Source of the DNA: Sedimenticola sp.
Lineage (GTDB): Bacteria > Pseudomonadota > Gammaproteobacteria > Chromatiales > Chromatiaceae
Direction of reading: 5' to 3'
NCBI GenBank assembly: GCA_030590525.1
Contig: JAUUYI010000038.1
Location: 1-11,070, forward strand
Length of the DNA stretch: 11,070 bases
The notes under the pieces are model-generated. The model did not search any database and was not told where the DNA came from. It saw only the letters and a program-made list of their open reading frames with translations. The translations under genes were made by a program, and so were the position numbers. This document shows, one piece after another, positions 1 through 6,858 of this stretch; the stretch's first letter is position 1; every line of letters starts with the position of its first letter.

Positions 1-1030
1 GCAGGCTGGTGATGCCCTTGTCGGAGTTCACCATCGCCAATTCAGGTCGCTTCGTATAACAGGCCTGGATGTCCGCCTCGATTGTGGCCCGCTGGTCTTC
101 CGGCAGGCCCTCTATCTTCGCATAGAGATCGCCCAGTCCATTGTTTGGGTCGACACCCAGTTGATCAAAGACAGCGGCATGCTTATCAAATACGTCCTCG
201 AAGAATACGGAGAGCACTTGACCGAAGATGATGGGGTCGGAGACCTTCATCATGGTAGCCTTCAGATGCAGGGAAAACAGTATCCCCTTCTCTTTTGCAT
301 CTTCTATCTGTTGTTCGAAAAAAATACGCAATGCGCGCTTGCTCATGTAGGTCGCATCGACCACTTCGCCGGCCAGAAGAGGATAGGTATCCTTGAGAAC
401 CGTCACCTTCCCTTCTGCATCGACAAACTCGATCCGAACATCCATCGCTTCACCGACCGTGACCGATATCTCGTTGGAACGGAAATCGCCACTTGTCATG
501 CTAGCCACATGAGATTTCGATTCTGCACTCCACTCCCCCATGGAATGCGGATGTTTCCTGGCATAATTCTTGACCGCGGCAGGCGCCCTGCGGTCGGAAT
601 TTCCTTCCCGCAACACCGGGTTCACGGCGCTCCCCAGCACCTTGGCGTATCGGGTTTTGATCTCACGCTCCGGGTCGTTTCGAGGATCTTCAGGATAGTC
701 CGGAATAGCGTAGCCTTGTGACTGTAACTCCTTGATTGCAGCCTTCAACTGTGGGATAGAGGCACTGATGTTCGGCAGCTTGATAATATTGGCCTTCGGA
801 TCCTGGGTCAGCGCACCCAATATGGCCAGATCATCGGACTGCCTTTGACTCTCCGTCAGATTGTCCGGGAAATTGGCGATGATCCTGCCCGCGAGGGAGA
901 TATCCCTGGTTTCGATGTTGATACCGGAACCTTGGGCAAACACCTTGATGACAGGGAGAAACGAGCACGTCGCCAATGCGGGCGCCTCGTCGGTTATTGT
1001 GTAGATGATCTTCGGTGTCTGGTCTGTCAT
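1..1030 (-). CDS. idh: Monomeric NADP-dependent isocitrate dehydrogenase, N-terminal 343 residues (3' end outside window)
   Basis: The frame is open from ATG at 1030 to the left edge. The family is about 740 residues, so roughly half is visible. The enzyme interconverts isocitrate and 2-oxoglutarate + CO2 with NADP in the cytosol. The translation carries the family's isocitrate-binding stretch: Ser134, Asn137 (GSAVNP), Arg141 and Arg147 ([11 protein letters not shown]). Recalled numbering for the Azotobacter enzyme is S132/N135/R139/R145, a constant offset of two. The same offset places the conserved lysine at Lys257 ([10 protein letters not shown]). The AG-rich stretch GAGAAAG just before the ATG supports the start. 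It lies downstream of aclA-aclB on the same strand, with a MITE-like element between. In Chlorobium a monomeric IDH is used for 2-oxoglutarate carboxylation in the reductive TCA cycle; the same role here is inferred from context. GC in hand-counted lines is near 45-62%, mostly lower than in the neighbours. Confidence 0.95.
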   Translation of the reverse strand, partial: MTDQTPKIIYTITDEAPALATCSFLPVIKVFAQGSGINIETRDISLAGRIIANFPDNLTESQRQSDDLAILGALTQDPKANIIKLPNISASIPQLKAAIKELQSQGYAIPDYPEDPRNDPEREIKTRYAKVLGSAVNPVLREGNSDRRAPAAVKNYARKHPHSMGEWSAESKSHVASMTSGDFRSNEISVTVGEAMDVRIEFVDAEGKVTVLKDTYPLLAGEVVDATYMSKRALRIFFEQQIEDAKEKGILFSLHLKATMMKVSDPIIFGQVLSVFFEDVFDKHAAVFDQLGVDPNNGLGDLYAKIEGLPEDQRATIEADIQACYTKRPELAMVNSDKGITSL

Positions 1031-1104
1031 GTCTCTTTCTCGATTCGTGGCTGAAGGTAGCTGTTCAACATTATCCGTGGGTTGGGGTGGCTATGGGATG
1101 TTAG

Positions 1105-1365
1105 CCCGCATTTCTCACCAGGACGACGAGCCCTCGCTTGATCTTTGAATCCACAAGAAATTTTCCTCAGGTCGCTTCCGGCATCTGCCGTACAGGGATG
1201 TACCAATGCCGCGAGTGCAGGATGCACAGGAGCGGCCTGCCTCCCGCGACACTTGTACTTCCGTGTACGTCGTCAGAAATACAGCCCGTATTCCGCTCCT
1301 TCGGAAAATCCCTTGTGAATCCAAATCTCTGCGCGATCATCCCGCCCCCTGGTGAGAAATGCGGG
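1105..1365 (-). mobile_element. MITE-like element, complete copy (261 bp, 18-bp TIRs, TTAG target duplication)
   Basis: The ends are an 18-bp perfect inverted repeat, CCCGCATTTCTCACCAGG at 1105-1122 and its complement at 1348-1365. Both ends are flanked by the direct repeat TTAG (1101-1104 and 1366-1369), as expected for a 4-bp target duplication. No transposase is encoded; short ORFs through it look accidental. Inside lies a second, imperfect inverted repeat (1144-1166 with 1303-1325). A diverged relative occurs at 10901-11070 in the same orientation, so this is a dispersed family. The size, TIRs and lack of coding capacity fit a miniature element moved in trans. CC-starting ends with a 4-bp duplication would fit an IS1380-like transposase, but I cannot confirm the family. 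The left-hand TTAG ends three bases from the aclB stop codon, so the element fills most of the aclB-idh spacer. The orientation given (-) is the strand on which its RNA pairs best. Confidence 0.85.
1144..1325 (-). repeat. Inner imperfect inverted repeat of the element; can form a long stem in minus-strand RNA
   Basis: The arms are 1144-1166 and 1303-1325, 23 nt each, with 136 nt between. They match at 19 of 23 positions. All four mismatches become G-U wobble pairs when read as minus-strand RNA and A-C mismatches when read as plus-strand RNA. The minus-strand transcript, which is the aclB-to-idh direction, could therefore form an uninterrupted 23-bp stem. The loop holds the motif GAAGGAGCGG just inside the 5' arm (minus-strand sense), which the second copy shares. 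Whether this structure acts as a terminator, processing site or nothing at all cannot be told from sequence. Confidence 0.7.
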
Positions 1366-1372
1366 TTAGGGC

Positions 1373-4102
1373 TCATCCGACATAACTGCACTTGCTGGCC
1401 GGGGTTCGGGTATCCATGTTACGACCCCGGTTGGTATGGTCGTCGATCTCAGCAGCGGAGCCGATCATCCGCCCGAACAGGAAGGTTGTAAAGGCTGCTG
1501 ACTCCATCACCCGCTCACTGATTTCCCCCGCCATATAGGGTTTCCACAGCATCTTGAGCAGAATCACTGCGATTACCGCATCCACATTCACGCAGTAGAC
1601 AGTGCTGCTGACCCCGACCCGGTACAGGGCCTGCACCAGCTCATGGTAGAAGTCTAGAAACACGTTGTAGCTGCCTCTTTTGCTGAACAGTTCGTTGACG
1701 AACACCTCGCGGGGATCGTAGTTGACCGACTCCCCCTTGAACACCGGGTGGTTTATGCAGGGGATCTTGGTGTAGGTGATGTCACCCTCCGCCTTGGCCC
1801 GCTGCTTGTAAGCCAGATACTCCATGGCGTAATCGGTGGCCATCTGTTTCAGATCCAGACCGTGCTCCCGGGAGCCCGGATTGTTCAGTCCGGAGTCACG
1901 GAAGCGCTTCAGCAGGAAGGAGATCGCCTCGAAGCCATTGCCGCCGTGGGCGAAACCGGTGTGGGTGAGAAAACCGATGTAGCCCTTGTTCACCTGCACT
2001 CGCTCAGGGGCCTCCGGCCCGTCGGCACTGACCGCCCCCTTGGTGCCCTGAGCGGAGATGGTGCCCGGACCGTTGGATATGATCAACCCCAACAGTACCG
2101 AGAAGGCGAACAACGCCTCCTTGTCCGGACGATTCCCCAGCAGTGCCAGATGGGCCGTCTCGGTAAAACTCCACTGCTCCAGCAACTGCTGCTCCGGCAC
2201 ACCGCAGAAATCGCCTGCGGTCTGTTGTGCACTCTCTGCTGCCGACCCCACCAGGGCACTGTATATACGGAAGTGCCAGGGGAGATTCCGCAGGGTGAAG
2301 GCAGATATCCGTTTGCGCATCAGGGCCGGCCAGCCGAGGTGGCAGCTGATGGCAGCCAGTACCACCTGGCCCCGCAACGCCCGCCCCTCCTGCCTCGCCA
2401 GCGCCTTGAGAAACTCGAGGAAGACAGACTTTGCCCCCCGGGCAGCGACGGCGTCGAGCATGCTGTTACCACGGGCACAGGCCATTTCCGAGAGCAGCAG
2501 GCCGGCGGCCTCACCGCTGCCCGCCGCTTCCAGCTGGGCAGAGAAATCGAATGCCGTATCGGAAGGATCTTTCAGGCCACTCTTCTTGAACAGCTCCATC
2601 AGGAGCACCGCCGCCTGACGTGACGCATCCACCTCGTTAGGCCCCAGCACCGCGACCGCAGCAGTAAGTGCGGTATTTGGGCTGCTACCCGCCTGGCGAG
2701 CCGCTTCCACGGCGGTCAGCCCGATGTTGCCACTCTGGTTGACAAAGGCGTTCAGCGCCACGTTGGCCAGGGGCGTACCGTTCAGATCCGGATACTCCCG
2801 GATCAGACTCTGAACCAGATTCTCCTCGAATGTATGAGTGGAGGCATCCAGTACACTGGTGCCATGAATCCGGGTAACCTGGCTCTTCGGGTCCATCAGG
2901 GAGGCGCCGGAGGCATCCTTCATCATCTGTCGAGGAAATACCGCACCCACCTGCTCTCCAAGCCCGGCGATCTGATCGTTATAGGGTGAAACCGCATCCA
3001 CTACCGGCAGATTCAGCTGATCCGGCAGCTTCAGCCCCTGAGGATTATTGAACCAGCACTTGAGGGAGAGGTCCCCCCGGGATTCGAAGTCGGGCTCCAG
3101 GCCACGTTTTGCCATCACTGCAGTCATGGCAATCGGAATATGGGAGAGGTTGGTTACCACTGCCCCCTTTTCAGAACAGACCGGGTTCTCCGGGGTAAAC
3201 ACCTCATCCACCCCGAATTCCCGCATGAACCACTCCTCTTTGGCCGCGGCACTGTCGCCACTCCCGGCGATGGCTCCCGCATGCCCGCATGCCCTGGTCA
3301 GCTTTGCCTTCCAGCGGCCGACCACACAAGCCACCACTGGCTTATCGAACGCCAGGCCATGCTCATAATAGCCGCCCGGCTCGATGTACATCACCGCCGC
3401 CCGAGAACGATCATCATTGTGAAAGGCGTGGGCCCATTCCGGAGCCGAGTAGTGGATGTAGACATCCTTGCCAGAGGAGAGGGAGACGGTGGTGCCCCAG
3501 CCGGCGGTGAGTAGATAGACGGCGATGGTGGTGGTGAAGTTTCCGGAGTTGGAAAAAATGGCGACCGAACCCGGCACCAGGGACTCTTCCGGGCTGCTGC
3601 CACCCAGGGCACCACCGATCCGTATGCGGTTGTGGGCATCGGCGATACCCAGGCAGTTGGCCCCGAAGATATCGATACCGCGCATCTGACCGATGGCGCG
3701 AATCACCCGGGCGTCACGCACCGGCACCTTCTCGGTCAGGATCACAATCTTTCTCAGACCCGGATTGATCCGTACCACCTCCAGCACCCCGTCCCGCACC
3801 CCGGCCGGCGGCAGATAGACCACCGCCACATTGAACTGGTGCCCGGCCTCCATTGCCTCCGCCACATTGTCATAAACAGGTATCTCTCCTGCCGCTGTCT
3901 TAATACTGGTTCCGGAGCGCCCCGGTGCGGTACCGCAGACGACATTGCCACTCGAGAAGGCGTGGCTGACCGGGGTGACGCTGCGGCTCTCACCACCGGT
4001 GATGTTGAGCACACAGACCCGGTCCTCCGGGGTGGAGAGTTCTGCCAGCGAGTCGATACCGACGTAATAATGGGGAAAAGCAGCTACACCTTGGGGATGC
4101 AT
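1373..4102 (-). CDS. aclB: ATP-citrate lyase, large (beta) subunit AclB, type II form
   Basis: With AclA, it should cleave citrate with ATP and CoA to acetyl-CoA and oxaloacetate, the key reductive TCA step. I take ATG 4102 as the start (909 aa): AAAGGG lies 7 nt upstream, while the in-frame ATG at 4138 (921 aa) lacks a good ribosome site. Residues 1 to about 335 resemble succinyl-CoA synthetase alpha: GANCLGI (147-153), FSNSGNFT (183-190), and GHAGAI (273-278) with the phosphorylated His274. The rest is citrate-synthase-like: HGG at 719 (AHGGNGFEA), NHPVFKG...NYDPRE with His785 (compare GHRVYKNYDPRA), NVD with Asp841, and an Arg-rich tail ending YVG like a citrate synthase C-terminus. Type I AclB is about 600 aa; the surplus is residues 350-650, which partly repeat the later module. 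It follows aclA after a 110-bp spacer. The substrate assignment rests on pairing with aclA; a related citryl-CoA enzyme is less likely. Confidence 0.92.
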   Translation of the reverse strand: MHPQGVAAFPHYYVGIDSLAELSTPEDRVCVLNITGGESRSVTPVSHAFSSGNVVCGTAPGRSGTSIKTAAGEIPVYDNVAEAMEAGHQFNVAVVYLPPAGVRDGVLEVVRINPGLRKIVILTEKVPVRDARVIRAIGQMRGIDIFGANCLGIADAHNRIRIGGALGGSSPEESLVPGSVAIFSNSGNFTTTIAVYLLTAGWGTTVSLSSGKDVYIHYSAPEWAHAFHNDDRSRAAVMYIEPGGYYEHGLAFDKPVVACVVGRWKAKLTRACGHAGAIAGSGDSAAAKEEWFMREFGVDEVFTPENPVCSEKGAVVTNLSHIPIAMTAVMAKRGLEPDFESRGDLSLKCWFNNPQGLKLPDQLNLPVVDAVSPYNDQIAGLGEQVGAVFPRQMMKDASGASLMDPKSQVTRIHGTSVLDASTHTFEENLVQSLIREYPDLNGTPLANVALNAFVNQSGNIGLTAVEAARQAGSSPNTALTAAVAVLGPNEVDASRQAAVLLMELFKKSGLKDPSDTAFDFSAQLEAAGSGEAAGLLLSEMACARGNSMLDAVAARGAKSVFLEFLKALARQEGRALRGQVVLAAISCHLGWPALMRKRISAFTLRNLPWHFRIYSALVGSAAESAQQTAGDFCGVPEQQLLEQWSFTETAHLALLGNRPDKEALFAFSVLLGLIISNGPGTISAQGTKGAVSADGPEAPERVQVNKGYIGFLTHTGFAHGGNGFEAISFLLKRFRDSGLNNPGSREHGLDLKQMATDYAMEYLAYKQRAKAEGDITYTKIPCINHPVFKGESVNYDPREVFVNELFSKRGSYNVFLDFYHELVQALYRVGVSSTVYCVNVDAVIAVILLKMLWKPYMAGEISERVMESAAFTTFLFGRMIGSAAEIDDHTNRGRNMDTRTPASKCSYVG

Positions 4103-4212
4103 AATAGGGCCCTTTCTATCTTGCCGCCCTCTGCCCATAGCGGACTGGCGGCCGTTCCACGAACACCTCTGCAGGAGGGGATGAAAAACCTTCAGCGGTC
4201 ATCTTTGTCAAT

Positions 4213-5484
4213 TCAGCTGATCCCAAGCCTTTGCGCCAGCTGTTCCCGACCACCGCCGGCCATCCAGAGATCTGTCGCCTGAGCGAAGCTCACCACCTCG
4301 CTCATGGCCGAATCATGGCCAAACATCTGGTAGGGCAGCCCCAGGGAATCCAGGGTGTCACGCAGATAGCCCATCCCACGAATCAGATTAGGACCGCCCC
4401 TTCCCACCACCACGTAGAGGGGCCGGGGACCATAGGTGTTGAAGTAATCCCGCAGAGCGTCCGCCATGGCACGGAAGGTCTCATAGATATCCGTGTTGTT
4501 GGCCTTACCACCGATAATAAACAGTACGTTGGACTGCTCCAGCCAGTGCTTGTAGACGATTCGACTGATGTCGTGCATCTTGGCATAGGGCGGATTGCCA
4601 CCGAAATCGGAAGAGATGGTGGCGCTATTGCCCAACAGTTCGGTGACCAGGGCGTTGGCCCCGCCACCGAAAGTCATGGCGGTGATAGTGCCCTGTTCAT
4701 TGATCACGTAGACATCGGACTGCCCCTGGTAGGTACGCAGCTGATTCACCTCCTGCTCAAAATCCGAGTAACTGGAGGCATCCAGATCCGCCGGCAGGCC
4801 AAGGCGTTTCCAGTTGGGGTCATCCTCATCCAGGGCGCACTTGAAATCACAAGCGACTGGCAACAGCCGCCCGTTGCTACCAGGCGACATACGGATCGGG
4901 TTCAGCTCCAGGGTAGTCATTCCATAATGGTGGTACAGATCCCACAGCTTGGGCAGGTACTGAACCAGTGGACTGATCAGTTCACGGGGGGCCTTCAGCC
5001 GCTTGAGGGCAGTGGAGATCACGAAGCCCTTGAGCCCGGTAAGGGGGTCGAATGGAATGCGGGCGACCTTCTCCGCCGGCAGTTCCTCCACATCCATGCC
5101 CCCATAATGGGTGATGGTGATAATGGGTGCCCGGTACTCGGTACTGTCGGTGATAGAGAAATAGATCTCGTTTTCCGCCGGCACCGCCCCCTCGAAGGTG
5201 ACCCCCTCTGCCTTGTAGAGGGTATTGTTGTGAAAGTGCTCGGCAAAATAGAGCCGCGCCTTCTCCTTCATGGCAGAGCCCACGTCTCCGGCCCGGCCCA
5301 GCAGCCCCGCTTTACCCTTCTTGCCCACGCCACCCTTGAACATGGGTTTGATGAATACATCCCCGTGACGCTCGATCAAACCTTTGATCTGATCTGCGCT
5401 GGCTTCCGGGCCCAACACCTCGGCAGCGGGAAACTCCACTATACGGAGGAGTTTGGCACCCCAGTACATTCCTGTGATCTGCAT
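4213..5484 (-). CDS. aclA: ATP-citrate lyase, small (alpha) subunit AclA
   Basis: This 423-residue cytosolic protein matches the A half of ATP-citrate lyase, which binds ATP-Mg and citrate. Residues 1 to about 245 form an ATP-grasp-like, succinyl-CoA-synthetase-beta-like region. It has a Gly/Lys-rich loop (FIKPMFKGGVGKKGKAG, 44-60) and LELNP (192-196), where Glu193 should bind Mg; Asp213 is a likely second ligand. Residues 260-423 are the CoA-ligase-like domain: TFGGGANAL (271-279), IGGKANNTD (324-332), VGRGGPN (360-366) and a FGHDSAM segment (388-394) typical of citrate-binding AclA rather than SucC. GGAAGG lies 8 nt before the ATG. It follows hemY by 69 bp on the same strand and precedes aclB, so transcription from the hem block or from its own promoter are both possible. 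A sucCD pair is rejected because the partner has a citrate-synthase-like domain. Confidence 0.94.
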   Translation of the reverse strand: MQITGMYWGAKLLRIVEFPAAEVLGPEASADQIKGLIERHGDVFIKPMFKGGVGKKGKAGLLGRAGDVGSAMKEKARLYFAEHFHNNTLYKAEGVTFEGAVPAENEIYFSITDSTEYRAPIITITHYGGMDVEELPAEKVARIPFDPLTGLKGFVISTALKRLKAPRELISPLVQYLPKLWDLYHHYGMTTLELNPIRMSPGSNGRLLPVACDFKCALDEDDPNWKRLGLPADLDASSYSDFEQEVNQLRTYQGQSDVYVINEQGTITAMTFGGGANALVTELLGNSATISSDFGGNPPYAKMHDISRIVYKHWLEQSNVLFIIGGKANNTDIYETFRAMADALRDYFNTYGPRPLYVVVGRGGPNLIRGMGYLRDTLDSLGLPYQMFGHDSAMSEVVSFAQATDLWMAGGGREQLAQRLGIS

Positions 5485-5527
5485 CTTTTCGGCCTTCCGT
5501 TTTCGTTAACCGTTTCCACCGTGGCAT

Positions 5528-5553
5528 CGATCAGTATGCACCTTTCCTGATCG
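5528..5553. promoter_or_regulatory. Inverted repeat in the hemY-aclA spacer, possible operator or hairpin
   Basis: Perfect 7-bp arms, CGATCAG (5528-5534) and CTGATCG (5547-5553), are separated by 12 bp. They sit directly after the hemY stop codon and 44 bp before the aclA start. No T-run follows, so it is not a classical intrinsic terminator. Its position, at the only break between the tetrapyrrole genes and the citrate lyase genes, makes a regulator site or RNA hairpin plausible. No convincing -35/-10 pair was found in this 69-bp spacer. Confidence 0.3.
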
Positions 5554-6858
5554 TCACGACCTGGGTTTGGCAACCACTTCCAGCTTGGGCGGATTTATAT
5601 CCTCGTGGTAGGCAATCCCCTGATCCCCGTCGATCTGCCCGGCGGGGCCGGGAACGGCCGGCAGTCCCGGTGGCGATGAGCCACTGGCGAGCTCGAGACC
5701 GGCCCGAAAGCAGGAGAGCGCCTGCGACTGCTCTCCGATCTGCTCCAGCAGTATCCCCAGATCCCGGTAGGCCTCTGCAGATGGCCCTGCCCCGATACTC
5801 GCCTCCAGGTAACTGCGCGCCTTGCCCCACAGGCGGTTTCGAATACACAGCCGACCGAGCGCAAGCAGCAGCACCGGGTCATGGGGGTGCTCCTGCAGCC
5901 AGGTCTCTGTATGGGAGAGTTGCTGGGCACCGTCACTGCCACTCACCTGACCATAGAGTGCCACCAGATCCGGGCTCCAATGGTTGTTGATGGCATCCAG
6001 CAGCAGTGCCGCTACCTGTTCCTCCTCGCCCAACTCCTTCAGATAGCTGGCATAGAGTATCACCAGTCCCTCGTCGTTTCGGGCGGCAACCGGCAGCGCC
6101 CTCCAGGCTGCCGCCAGCTGACGGTTTTCGCCACTGATGGCGGCCTGGTCCAACAGGCTGCGAAACAACCTCAGTTCCAGCCGCAGCGCCTCCTCCCGGG
6201 GGATCACCTTGCGTCGCTTCAATACCGGCAGCAGCTTTCCCAGCTCATCCCATCTGCCTGTCCGCTGATAAATCTCCTTCAGCATCGCCAACACCTGAGG
6301 GTGCCGGGGTGCGATCTCCCGTAACTGCCCCAGCGTTTTCAGCGCCTGCTCCAGCTCATTGTGATCCAGCTGCAGTTCCGCCCGGGTAAGCCCCACTGCC
6401 ATCTCCGCCGCAGGCACCCGTTCCCGGGCCAGCTTCAGATAGTGATCACGTCGCTCATCCGCACCCTGCTGCTGGGCAGCACGTGCCGCTGCCAGGTAGT
6501 TCAGCAGCGGCGTCTCCGATAATCCGGCATATCTGAGCAGATCCTTCTCGGCTCGCTTCCACTGCCCCTCCGAGAGCTCCAGCAAGCCTCTGGTCAGAGC
6601 CTTCTGCGCCCGCTGGACACCCCGCTGTGCCTGCCACTGACGCAGACGGCCCGGTGCCGACCAGACACGGGCCGTCAGCCTGACCAGTAGATACAACAGC
6701 ACGAACAGTACGAGATTGAGCAGCAGAACTAAGGCCAGGCTCGCCTCCACTGTCCAGTTGCCGAAACTGATCAGCACATAGCCATTGTCCTGCTTTACCG
6801 CCAGTGCCAGAAACACCGAGGCAGCCACCACCAGCAGGCCGATGATCAGGCCTTTCAT
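5554..6858 (-). CDS. hemY: HemY-type membrane TPR protein of the tetrapyrrole operon
   Basis: This 434-residue protein has two N-terminal membrane segments (about 3-21 and 39-61). A long helical, TPR-rich region follows (about 75-390), with repeats such as GLLELSEGQWKRAEKDLLRY and AYRDLGILLEQIGEQSQALS. It matches the proteobacterial HemY family found after hemX. That family is not the Bacillus protoporphyrinogen oxidase of the same name. Its exact job is unsettled; a scaffold or assembly role for heme synthesis at the inner membrane is the usual proposal. The start ATG overlaps the hemX stop (ATGA, 6855-6858), so the two are translationally coupled. The last 40 residues are Pro/Gly-rich and look disordered, which makes this protein slightly longer than many homologues. 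It is the last tetrapyrrole gene before aclA. Confidence 0.9.
   Translation of the reverse strand: MKGLIIGLLVVAASVFLALAVKQDNGYVLISFGNWTVEASLALVLLLNLVLFVLLYLLVRLTARVWSAPGRLRQWQAQRGVQRAQKALTRGLLELSEGQWKRAEKDLLRYAGLSETPLLNYLAAARAAQQQGADERRDHYLKLARERVPAAEMAVGLTRAELQLDHNELEQALKTLGQLREIAPRHPQVLAMLKEIYQRTGRWDELGKLLPVLKRRKVIPREEALRLELRLFRSLLDQAAISGENRQLAAAWRALPVAARNDEGLVILYASYLKELGEEEQVAALLLDAINNHWSPDLVALYGQVSGSDGAQQLSHTETWLQEHPHDPVLLLALGRLCIRNRLWGKARSYLEASIGAGPSAEAYRDLGILLEQIGEQSQALSCFRAGLELASGSSPPGLPAVPGPAGQIDGDQGIAYHEDINPPKLEVVAKPRS

Noticed and set aside
1070..1075. GATAAT on the minus strand as an idh -10 box
   Set aside because: No acceptable -35 lies 16-18 bp upstream, so I do not call a promoter.
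1027..1491. Several short ORFs (66-117 codons) across the aclB-idh spacer
   Set aside because: They overlap the MITE-like element on both strands, lack credible ribosome sites and family features, and are not preserved in the second copy.
1748..2623. 291-codon plus-strand ORF inside aclB
   Set aside because: It is antisense to clear AclB coding sequence; its Gln/Arg/Gly-rich product is typical of a high-GC shadow frame.
4103..4138. Upstream in-frame ATG for aclB at 4138
   Set aside because: The extra 12 residues (MGRGRQDRKGPI) look non-native, and the ATG at 4102 has the better-spaced AAAGGG.
4139..4212. TTGACA near the end of aclA as an aclB promoter
   Set aside because: The spaced -10 partner (TTTTTC) is poor, so the match is probably chance.
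4231..5550. 439-codon plus-strand ORF covering aclA
   Set aside because: Despite its length it is the antisense shadow of AclA, which has unmistakable motifs. The shadow product has no recognisable domain.
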